26,252 nt of DNA from MFAQ01 sp964592455 (GTDB taxonomy: Bacteria; Patescibacteriota; Microgenomatia; UBA1400; MFAQ01). Positions 20,256-26,252 of this stretch are shown here, piece after piece. The notes under the pieces were generated by a model. The model saw only the letters and a list, made by a program, of their open reading frames with translations. It was not told where the DNA came from and did no database searches. The first letter of the stretch is position 1. Every line of letters starts with the position of its first letter. The position numbers and the translations under genes are program-made. The stretch is from NCBI GenBank assembly GCA_964592455.1, contig CAZQDQ010000003.1:1-26252 (forward strand), written 5' to 3'.

Positions 20256-20498
20256 TTACTTCCTCAAACTTCTAAAAAACTGAATTTTTTCTGTCAAGGC
20301 AACCCCCATCATTTGATCTTTACTAGACTGCATAACCACCGCAGAGAGGAATAAATCAAATTCGTCGTCCGTCATTTTGCGCACACGAGAAGACACTTCT
20401 TCTTGAATTTTTTTAGCACCCATTTTTCCACTAAACTCCCTACCCCATGGGTAAATAGATACACACTCAGGCATTATTTTTGTCCAAAAGATATCCAT
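20256..20498 (-). CDS. Small hypothetical protein (80 aa)
   Basis: No family recognised. The start gives MDIFWTKIMPECVSIYPWG, then a basic and acidic helical part (KKIQEEVSSRVRKMTDDEFD) and no membrane segment. The ATG lies 8 nt after the smpB stop on the same strand, so it should be translated from the smpB transcript, although there is no clear Shine-Dalgarno. An alternative ATG is 8 codons later. It may be a genuine operon member or a marginal ORF. Confidence 0.5.
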   Translation of the reverse strand: MDIFWTKIMPECVSIYPWGREFSGKMGAKKIQEEVSSRVRKMTDDEFDLFLSAVVMQSSKDQMMGVALTEKIQFFRSLRK

Positions 20499-20506
20499 AT
20501 TTTTTA

Positions 20507-20941
20507 CTATTTTTTTAATCGCCTCGCCAAACCTCTATCGACATCTCTCTTCTTGATTTCTGCTCTCTTTTCATACTTTTTTTTACCTCTTACAAGAGCA
20601 ATCTGTAACTTAATTAGACTACCCTTATTATACAGCTTAACAGGCACCAAAGTCAACCCACCAGCCTTAGCTTTTGACTGTATTTCAACAATCTCCGCTC
20701 TTTTTAAAAGTAAATCTCTCACTTTTGCTGGTTCATAATTTTCGGCACTATCAAATTTATACTTATTAATATTTAGTCCTAGCAATTTCACTTTTCCATC
20801 GACAAAAACTACTCTAGACCCTAAAAAATTTACAGAACCAGATCTAATTGATTTCACTTCTGACCCAGTTAAGACAATACCAGCCTCATACGACTCAATT
20901 ACTTCATAATCGAATTTAACTTTCTTGTTTACAGCAAACAC
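20507..20941 (-). CDS. smpB: SsrA-binding protein SmpB
   Basis: The 144-aa protein binds tmRNA and places it in the ribosomal A site. The family pattern is complete: NKKVKFDYEVIESYEAGIVL, TGSEVKSIRSGSVN, LLLKRAEIVEIQ, GGLTLVPVKLYNKGSLIKLQIAL, VRGKKKYEKR, and a basic C-terminal tail (KKRDVDRGLARRLKK). The tail should enter the mRNA channel. The start is a GTG 4 nt after the stop of the upstream 604-aa gene, so both are on one transcript. The proximity of ssrA on the opposite strand is a common linkage. Confidence 0.97.
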   Translation of the reverse strand: MFAVNKKVKFDYEVIESYEAGIVLTGSEVKSIRSGSVNFLGSRVVFVDGKVKLLGLNINKYKFDSAENYEPAKVRDLLLKRAEIVEIQSKAKAGGLTLVPVKLYNKGSLIKLQIALVRGKKKYEKRAEIKKRDVDRGLARRLKK

Positions 20942-20945
20942 AACA

Positions 20946-22760
20946 CTAGTTTACCACTCCAATTGAAGACTTAAGAAGAACGTACAAAACCCCTTGACTG
21001 CCAAATGCAATATCTTTTACCTCTCCTAAATTATTTCCTTTTAATTGCTTGTCGCAAACTCCCGTTTCTTTTGAGCAAAAAACAATAGTCGCTTGTTTTG
21101 AAGACAACAAAGCTATCCTGTTTCCATCAACTTCGACACTTACTTTTTCTACCTCAATTTCTTTTGGTAAACCACTAAGGACAAAGGTTTCTTTTACCCC
21201 TCTTCTAAACCTTTCCAATACATTTCCTTGCTCCAAAATCCATATATCAACATCAATATCCATATCCAATGGAGCATTTGAAATAAATTGCCCTTCTTTT
21301 AACCATCTTTGCCTTTCTCCAAAACCAGAATCAGTAACTGAATATTTAAAAACTTCTTTATTGCCCTTCTCTAAAACATATAAATTAGAACCAAATACAG
21401 CAAGAGAAATAGGATCAGTAACTGCCGTGTCAAAAACCAGTGAACTAGATTCATTTCCAGCCACAAAGACACCTCCTTTTGTCAAAACATACGCCTTCTT
21501 TTTATTAATAACTGAGTCTATCCACCCAAGTCCGGCCCCTTTCCCAGCCAAAACCTTCATTTCTTTACTATCCACAACAACAGACATTACTATTCCCGAC
21601 TCTCCACTAGTAACTGAGAATAAATTGTCCTCAGAGTAACTAATTCTGTTGGCATTTACTCCAGCTCTAACAAGTTCTAGATTAACGGCTTCCTTCAAAT
21701 CTGCAATCTTTTCTCCAGAAACCAAAACCCAAGTTTCTTCTATCTTTTTTTCCAAGTAACTAGTTTTGTCGTTATCAAAGACACTTTTGCCAGCAGAAAA
21801 CCTTTGTTTTGCTTCCTCTACCATTCTCTTTGCTCCAGACGGATTAATCTTTACTATATCAACCGCGTCAGTAACCATTTTTTCGATAGGCTCTGAAAAT
21901 TCTGTCCACCTACTCTCTGCCATCTCCGATCTCTTCTTAAGGCCGCCTAAGGTTAAACTAATAACTAACAGGCCTACAAACAACAACCCTAGCAACAAAG
22001 AGACTTTTTTTCTTTTTCTCTTTAAGTCTTCATCAGCAATTACTAACCCTCTGGTTCTATGCAAAAAAAGATTCTTCACTCTGCTAAAAAAAGTTAATTT
22101 TCCTATATATTTGTCGGTGGCAATCTCTGTATCTTCATTAGAGCTAGGAATCTCCTTCTTAGTAGTCAATTCCAAAACTTGTTTTTCTTCTGCTTTAACA
22201 ACTTTCTCTTCTGGTAAGTCAAAAACTTGTATTTTAAAGTAACCATAAGAATTATTTAAGTTGATGTTTTCAAAAACACCATCTTCTTCTAAGAAAAGAC
22301 CACCAATACCAAAAAGAATCTCGTCTCCACTTTTTAACTCGCCCGAAAGAACTCTCATTGAGTCCACATTCTTTGACAAGTCAATCTTGTTAACAGACCT
22401 CTTAATCAAAAAAGAGACCGACCCACCACCCATGACCCTTATTGTTCTTTTTTCTTGATCACTAACAATCCATAACCAAACATTATCAATTAATTGGTAC
22501 TTAACTTTAAATTTCGAGTAAAAATCAGCTATGTCGAAAGTATTTTCTACGCCATTGTAGTATTCCTCTATCCAAGAAGTCATTTCCATGTCCAACTCAG
22601 ACCAGTCGTCCGTCTTTTTTAATTTAACTACTCCAAACAAAGCACCTTTCTGCCCAAGATCTACATTATCAAACGGCAACTTCGCAAAAACCTGCACCCA
22701 AGTTTGACCATCTTCCTCCTTTAGGTAACGAAAAAAATTTATTCCTAATCCATTATTCAT
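20946..22760 (-). CDS. Membrane protein: degenerate PP2C-like N-domain, one helix, propeller-like C-domain
   Basis: This 604-aa protein has three parts. Residues 1-200 are beta-rich and end in LSGELKSGDEILFGIGGLFLEE, which resembles the late PP2C phosphatase motif (LxxGDxLLLxTDG), but the metal-binding Asp positions are not visible, so it is probably not an active phosphatase. A basic stop-transfer RKRKK and one helix (about 253-273) follow. The remainder (about 290-604) is a series of short beta repeats with Gly/Asp turns, probably a six- or seven-bladed propeller, likely outside the membrane. No exact family recognised; comparable proteins occur next to envelope genes in Patescibacteria. 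It is upstream of smpB in the same operon. Confidence 0.6.
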   Translation of the reverse strand: MNNGLGINFFRYLKEEDGQTWVQVFAKLPFDNVDLGQKGALFGVVKLKKTDDWSELDMEMTSWIEEYYNGVENTFDIADFYSKFKVKYQLIDNVWLWIVSDQEKRTIRVMGGGSVSFLIKRSVNKIDLSKNVDSMRVLSGELKSGDEILFGIGGLFLEEDGVFENINLNNSYGYFKIQVFDLPEEKVVKAEEKQVLELTTKKEIPSSNEDTEIATDKYIGKLTFFSRVKNLFLHRTRGLVIADEDLKRKRKKVSLLLGLLFVGLLVISLTLGGLKKRSEMAESRWTEFSEPIEKMVTDAVDIVKINPSGAKRMVEEAKQRFSAGKSVFDNDKTSYLEKKIEETWVLVSGEKIADLKEAVNLELVRAGVNANRISYSEDNLFSVTSGESGIVMSVVVDSKEMKVLAGKGAGLGWIDSVINKKKAYVLTKGGVFVAGNESSSLVFDTAVTDPISLAVFGSNLYVLEKGNKEVFKYSVTDSGFGERQRWLKEGQFISNAPLDMDIDVDIWILEQGNVLERFRRGVKETFVLSGLPKEIEVEKVSVEVDGNRIALLSSKQATIVFCSKETGVCDKQLKGNNLGEVKDIAFGSQGVLYVLLKSSIGVVN

Positions 22761-22782
22761 TTTTGGGCAGTTTATCTTTTCT

Positions 22783-23004
22783 TTAGGCTAATATCACTAT
22801 AACAGTGATCAACAAACAAATGAATGCAAACCCCCAAACCAGTGTTTTAAGACTCCCCCCTATTGGATAGTTAACCACTCTATTCATTAGTCCAGCCTGA
22901 CGAACCATAATCAAAGACAATATACAAAGTAATACCAAAGACAAACCAACCAAAAAGCTAACAACCTTATCAATAGTAATCTGAAAGCCTATTAGTTCTT
23001 CCAT
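22783..23004 (-). CDS. Small membrane protein, two helices (73 aa)
   Basis: The start is the ATG in MEELIGFQITIDKVVSF, 1 nt after the stop of the upstream PH-domain gene; the longer frame from a TTG (23037) overlaps that gene. Two hydrophobic helices (about residues 13-34 and 52-72) are joined by a polar loop (RQAGLMNRVVNYPIGG). No family recognised. It lies between the PH-domain gene and the 604-aa gene and is probably part of the same operon. Confidence 0.65.
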   Translation of the reverse strand: MEELIGFQITIDKVVSFLVGLSLVLLCILSLIMVRQAGLMNRVVNYPIGGSLKTLVWGFAFICLLITVIVILA

Positions 23005-23005
23005 G

Positions 23006-23653
23006 TTATCTTCTATTCTCTCTTTCCTCGTTATCAATTAGTAATGAAATAACCTGAGTAACTTTGTCTGGACTCGGTATCCTCTCAAATGTAAAAGCTG
23101 AAAGTTCTCCGGATGCGTCTGGTGTTTTTTGTTCAGAAGCAGTTTGGACAACAACAGTACCAATATTAAAAATACTGTCAACCAAACCAGTCTGAGAGTA
23201 GTTTACATCCTCTAAGTTGTTTAAATCAGCTACATTTACTACCTTACTCAAAAGCCCCGAAAAATCAACGTCTACCAATCTCTCGTCAGTAACAATGTAC
23301 ACATTATAAAACCACAACAAAGCATTTAATATGGTGTAAAAGATAAGCGACAAATACCATAAAATAGTCACTTTTGTTACCGTTACCTCACTCAAAACCG
23401 CAAAGAAAGGAAACTCTTTCCAAAACATTGGCACAAACATCGCCAAAGAAACCAACGATAACCATCCAAGATTAGTAATTGGATGCCTTCTACCCAAAAG
23501 GATAACCTCTTCCGACTCATGTTGAGTCTCAAAACTAAGTCTATCCGGATTAACGACAAACGAGCTCCACAAACTGCCATTTATACACTTTTCACCCAAC
23601 ATCCTCTTAACCTGTTCAGATTCCTTTTCTTTTTTTGCAAAAATCTCTGGCAT
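23006..23653 (-). CDS. Bacterial PH-domain (bPH2/DUF304-like) membrane protein
   Basis: The 215-aa protein has an N-terminal soluble stretch, two helices (about residues 60-80 and 95-117), and a bacterial PH-like domain (about 120-205) with the characteristic YIVTDERLVDVDFSGLLSK, DLNNLEDVNYSQTG and IFNIGTVVVQT strands. The family sits in the inner membrane; its ligand is unknown. No Shine-Dalgarno is seen; TAATAT or TACAAT boxes lie within 6-11 nt of the ATG, so a leaderless mRNA is likely. It heads a run of same-strand genes leading to smpB. Confidence 0.78.
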   Translation of the reverse strand: MPEIFAKKEKESEQVKRMLGEKCINGSLWSSFVVNPDRLSFETQHESEEVILLGRRHPITNLGWLSLVSLAMFVPMFWKEFPFFAVLSEVTVTKVTILWYLSLIFYTILNALLWFYNVYIVTDERLVDVDFSGLLSKVVNVADLNNLEDVNYSQTGLVDSIFNIGTVVVQTASEQKTPDASGELSAFTFERIPSPDKVTQVISLLIDNEERENRR

Positions 23654-23703
23654 TTATACATATTATTGTATCAAAACAAAAAACTAAACAAAAAGTCGTT
23701 GCA

Positions 23704-23788
23704 GGAATTAAGCAAAAACCGCACGGAACATGTCCATGCGAGGCTTACCCGAGTCAGGTACGCGTGAGTACGGATTTTTGCGTATTCC
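23704..23788 (-). repeat. Structured intergenic element D (family C/D)
   Basis: Nested stems GGAAT / ATTCC, GCAAAAA / TTTTTGC and CCG-CACG / CGTG-AGTA-CGG enclose a hairpin TACC / GGTA, beginning 13 nt after the SpoIID-like stop. The pairing scheme equals element C, with base-pair changes on both sides. Nothing else is seen in 23654-23801. Confidence 0.6.
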
Positions 23789-23801
23789 GAAACGAAAAAA
23801 A

Positions 23802-25556
23802 TCACCTCTTCTCTACGTTAAACAGCGGTCCTACAATTTGAATGTTTGCCGGAGCTCTCAAATTAAAATAGTTTATAAACTCATTAGCGGAAAAACTTTT
23901 AGACCCCACATCACCATTTACAGTCACATTTGTCACCTTACCAATACCAAAATCAACAGATACACTTACAGAGGTTACACTGGAATACGGGTTTATCTTC
24001 CTGTTTTTTAGTTCCTGTTTAACTTTATCTGCATTCCAAGTCTCATCTCCATCTGGATTTGGCTTATCTGGCTGTGACAAGTGTTTCTGAGTTCCAGAAT
24101 CATTTTGGGCCAAAATCAAGACATTTACAATATCTGCTACCTCTTCGGATTTTAGCCAAGCCGATTTTCCATACTCCTTACGGTAACCTTGAGCTGAATA
24201 AAAACAAGGCGACTCTTTACTGTAAGCCTTGCTTTGCAAGTCCCCAAAACTAGAAACCTCACCGCTAGTATCTCTAAGCCTTTTGGTGTGAGAAGTATTT
24301 CTAGACCAAATGTCTCCCGAGTTAAAAGTGTAACCGCCAGAAGTTGAAGCATACCAAGCCTTAACAGGATTTCCACCTTGAGCAATTATTTTACCCTTAG
24401 TAGCGTTTACTGCATCTATCCATCGAGAAGAGTTGAGTTCTTTTTTCACTACTTGGTCTTTTTGACTTGGATACAAAAAGCCTTTAGACCGCTGCTCAAA
24501 CAATGCATAAGACCTAGCTGCAATTGCCTGTGCCTCCAAGGCTTTATTATCCCAACTTGGCGGCATCTCGTGTAAGTGTTTCATGTACTCCTCTATATTC
24601 ATCGATTCATTATTAAACGTCTGTCCAAATTCGTTTGTTCCGTTTACTTTTACCGTTTCCCCATCTTTCCCTGATACAAAATCAATGTTGTCAAAATAAG
24701 CTCTTAAAATGTCCTCAGCTGACTGTCCCGCTTTTGCTCTTCCATGCGCCCCGTACTGGTCCATACCAACTCTGTGAGGTATTCCATAAGTAAAAAAGGC
24801 AAAAGCGTTTCCAAATCCGGGATCAATTTTTCTATCATCTACACAACTTAACGTTCCCCCACCTAAACTAGCGGGTAAATTTAAACTTCCAAGTTTCTCT
24901 GCTAACAGCTGCTGTTGCTTAGAAGACAACTGGGCAATTTTATTTGTTAAATCAGACTGATAAGCTTTTGCTTTTTTTACTTCTCCCAAGAAAAAGTTGT
25001 TTTGTTTATCTAACTCTGTTTGTAACTTCGCCAGTTGTTGTTTCTGAACCTCTAGTCGCTTTTTATCTTCTTCTAAAGAGGTTATCTCATTTATTAAACT
25101 AACAATTATTTGTCTATCTTTATCATTACTATCCTGTCTGTAAGCGAGTTCTCTTCTAATTTCTCCTAATCCCTTATTAACTACTAAGTTAGCCCAAAGA
25201 GGTCTAGACCTAAGTCTTTTATACATTTCTCGAAGTTTTATAGACAAAATTTCGTACTGCTCAGTCACCTTCTCACCTCTAAGTCTAATATCAAGCTCTG
25301 TTTGTTTTTGTTTTTTTGTTGCCTCGTTTATTTGTAGCTGAATTTGTTTAATCTTTGTACTTAACTTACCTATTTCCGATTCTAGCGGTTTTGTTGCTGC
25401 CACACTCATCTCCAAAGATTTATTAAGATCCCCTATCTGTGCACTAAGACAGTCAATATGCGCGTCACCCGATTTTCCATCACAGTTTACCTCCGCAAAA
25501 GCCCACCTCGCCGATACAATAACCAACAATAAAATTAACGAAAACCTCTTATACAT
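23802..25556 (-). CDS. SpoIID/LytB-like protein with N-terminal coiled coil
   Basis: The 584-aa exported protein starts with a signal peptide (MYKRFSLILLLVIVSARWAF then A-E). A long coiled coil follows (about residues 35-220, Lys/Glu/Gln-rich, as in PcsB or EnvC-like hydrolase activators). The C-terminal half carries the SpoIID domain: PHRVGMDQYGAHGRAKAGQ (about 265), EAQAIAARSYALFEQ with the likely catalytic Glu (about 345), and AWYASTSGGYT (about 400). SpoIID is a lytic transglycosylase acting on peptidoglycan strands. The fusion suggests a regulated wall-remodelling enzyme for growth, division or envelope machines such as the adjacent putative secretion genes. Start supported by the signal peptide; no Shine-Dalgarno. 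Confidence 0.85.
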   Translation of the reverse strand: MYKRFSLILLLVIVSARWAFAEVNCDGKSGDAHIDCLSAQIGDLNKSLEMSVAATKPLESEIGKLSTKIKQIQLQINEATKKQKQTELDIRLRGEKVTEQYEILSIKLREMYKRLRSRPLWANLVVNKGLGEIRRELAYRQDSNDKDRQIIVSLINEITSLEEDKKRLEVQKQQLAKLQTELDKQNNFFLGEVKKAKAYQSDLTNKIAQLSSKQQQLLAEKLGSLNLPASLGGGTLSCVDDRKIDPGFGNAFAFFTYGIPHRVGMDQYGAHGRAKAGQSAEDILRAYFDNIDFVSGKDGETVKVNGTNEFGQTFNNESMNIEEYMKHLHEMPPSWDNKALEAQAIAARSYALFEQRSKGFLYPSQKDQVVKKELNSSRWIDAVNATKGKIIAQGGNPVKAWYASTSGGYTFNSGDIWSRNTSHTKRLRDTSGEVSSFGDLQSKAYSKESPCFYSAQGYRKEYGKSAWLKSEEVADIVNVLILAQNDSGTQKHLSQPDKPNPDGDETWNADKVKQELKNRKINPYSSVTSVSVSVDFGIGKVTNVTVNGDVGSKSFSANEFINYFNLRAPANIQIVGPLFNVEKR

Positions 25557-25575
25557 CTCTATTTAGTTTACCGTA

Positions 25576-25666
25576 TTCGTCACTGCGAGGAACGAAGTGA
25601 CGCGGCAATCCATAATAATCAATATAACTTGTACAGATCGCCACACTACGCTCGCGATGACAATGA
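25576..25666. repeat. REP-type palindromic doublet in a divergent intergenic region
   Basis: The left unit, CGTCAC-tgcgaggaacgaa-GTGACG followed by CGGCAATCC, and the right unit GATCGCC-...-CTCGCGATGAC are imperfect inverted copies of each other. This matches the widespread bacterial pattern TCATTGCGAGGA-CGAAG-GCGG-CAATCC. It lies between the SpoIID-like gene and the pilin-like gene, so it may carry or disturb their promoters. Confidence 0.6.
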
Positions 25667-25688
25667 TCGTGTTAAAATTAACTGTCTC

Positions 25689-26063
25689 ATGAAACGCATT
25701 TATTATTCTCTAATTTCTACTCTCTTTATAGTTTTTGTATCAACCAAAAACGCTCTTGCGGCTTGTACTGGACAAGATCAGGTTGAAACAGCCATAGGTT
25801 GTATCAGCACCAAAGCTGATGGTGCAAATAGTTTTTTTAACTCGATAATTAAAATTGCAGTCGGACTAGGTGGTGGCTTGGCCCTAATTCTTATGCTTTA
25901 TGGAGTCTTTATAGTTACAACTTCTGCCGGGATACCAGACAAGTTAAAATCTGGCAGTGAAATCATCACTTCTGCAATCGCAGGGCTTATTTTCATCCTC
26001 CTTTCAGTCTTTTTACTTAATCTAATAGGTATTAATATTTTAGGTTTACCAGGATTAGCTTAA
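25689..26063 (+). CDS. VirB2/TrbC-like pilin-type small membrane protein
   Basis: The 124-aa protein has a signal-like N-terminus (YYSLISTLFIVFVSTKNALA, cleaved near AAC), a short polar part with two Cys (ACTGQDQVETAIGC), and two long hydrophobic helices (about residues 55-78 and 97-120) separated by a polar loop (TTSAGIPDKLKSGSE). This is the plan of VirB2/TrbC pilins and related type IV secretion subunits seen in Patescibacteria. The start is the ATG before the signal sequence; the frame upstream runs through the REP doublet. The following partial gene encodes a similar protein 4 nt later, implying a secretion or pilus operon continuing off the window. Confidence 0.65.
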   Translation: MKRIYYSLISTLFIVFVSTKNALAACTGQDQVETAIGCISTKADGANSFFNSIIKIAVGLGGGLALILMLYGVFIVTTSAGIPDKLKSGSEIITSAIAGLIFILLSVFLLNLIGINILGLPGLA

Positions 26064-26067
26064 ACAT

Positions 26068-26252
26068 ATGAGTATATTGACACCAAATGTCTATGCCGCT
26101 GACGACGCCAACATCTCTGGACTAGCTCTTCCTAATGGCACAAAGTTCAGTCCATCAAATTCAAGCACCATATCGGATTTATTAACCAAAGGTGGTGTTG
26201 ACCTTATTAACTTAGTTTTTGTTGGTGTAGGAATTTTTTTCTTCTTTAACCT
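26068..26252 (+). CDS. Small membrane protein, N-terminal part (partial)
   Basis: Only the first 61 codons are visible. The ATG lies 4 nt after the stop of the pilin-like gene. The protein begins MSILTPNVYAADDANISGLA (possibly a remnant signal end), followed by a Ser/Thr-rich part and the start of a hydrophobic helix (LVFVGVGIFFFFN). It resembles its neighbour in layout and is probably another type IV secretion or pilus-type subunit of the same operon. Cut by the window edge. Confidence 0.6.
   Translation, partial: MSILTPNVYAADDANISGLALPNGTKFSPSNSSTISDLLTKGGVDLINLVFVGVGIFFFFN

Noticed and set aside
21049..22242. Two plus-strand open frames of 196 and 158 aa
   Set aside because: Both are antisense to the 604-aa gene, Ser/Thr/Phe-rich as expected for shadows, and have no ribosome binding site.

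Overview
The window looks like a chromosomal segment of an ultra-small, AT-rich bacterium of the Candidate Phyla Radiation (Patescibacteria), perhaps Microgenomates. This is inferred from short compact genes, many small hypothetical membrane proteins, DUF5652 and bacterial PH-type proteins, a group I intron in a tRNA gene, and CCA missing from most tRNA genes. No rRNA or taxonomic marker settles it. The genetic code appears standard: TAA, TAG and TGA all end coherent genes.

Layout. 1-7.1 kb: mostly single-gene units in alternating directions. They encode an Nramp-like transporter fragment, a sugar-nucleotide epimerase, a CBS-pair protein, a two-ORF micro-operon, a secreted metalloprotease, a Kef-type antiporter, an MTHFR-like enzyme, a DUF1801 protein, TspO and a DUF1428 protein. 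7.1-8.8 kb: tRNA-Asn interrupted by a 214-nt group I intron, two small membrane proteins and thymidine kinase. 8.9-13.3 kb: a leftward dnaG-rpoD operon, two VTT/DedA-type membrane paralogues and tRNA-Ser(GGA). 13.3-17.3 kb: a HAD hydrolase, several hypothetical proteins, a MazG-like pyrophosphohydrolase, tRNA-Ser(CGA), tRNA-Arg(GCG) and a compositionally distinct anchored protein. 17.4-20.2 kb: three more serine tRNAs (GCT, TGA and an odd ACT), a HIT-family gene with an in-frame TAA, comF and tmRNA (ssrA). 20.2-25.6 kb: a leftward set with smpB, a 604-aa membrane/propeller protein, a PH-domain membrane protein and a SpoIID/LytB-like protein. 25.6 kb to the end: two small two-helix or one-helix membrane proteins resembling type IV secretion pilin subunits, the second cut by the window edge.

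How parts work together. tmRNA and smpB form the ribosome-rescue pair. dnaG and rpoD form the classic primase/sigma operon. The last 5 kb is an envelope block.

Most unusual signals: (1) a group I intron inside the anticodon of tRNA-Asn; (2) two families of small structured elements located just downstream of genes, one of which copies the T-arm of the tRNA or tmRNA immediately upstream; (3) a tRNA-Ser-like gene with anticodon ACU; (4) two ORFs whose ATG lies 2 and 4 nt after the encoded CCA of a tRNA-Ser; (5) frequent -10 boxes 6-8 nt before the start codon, suggesting leaderless mRNAs outside operons.
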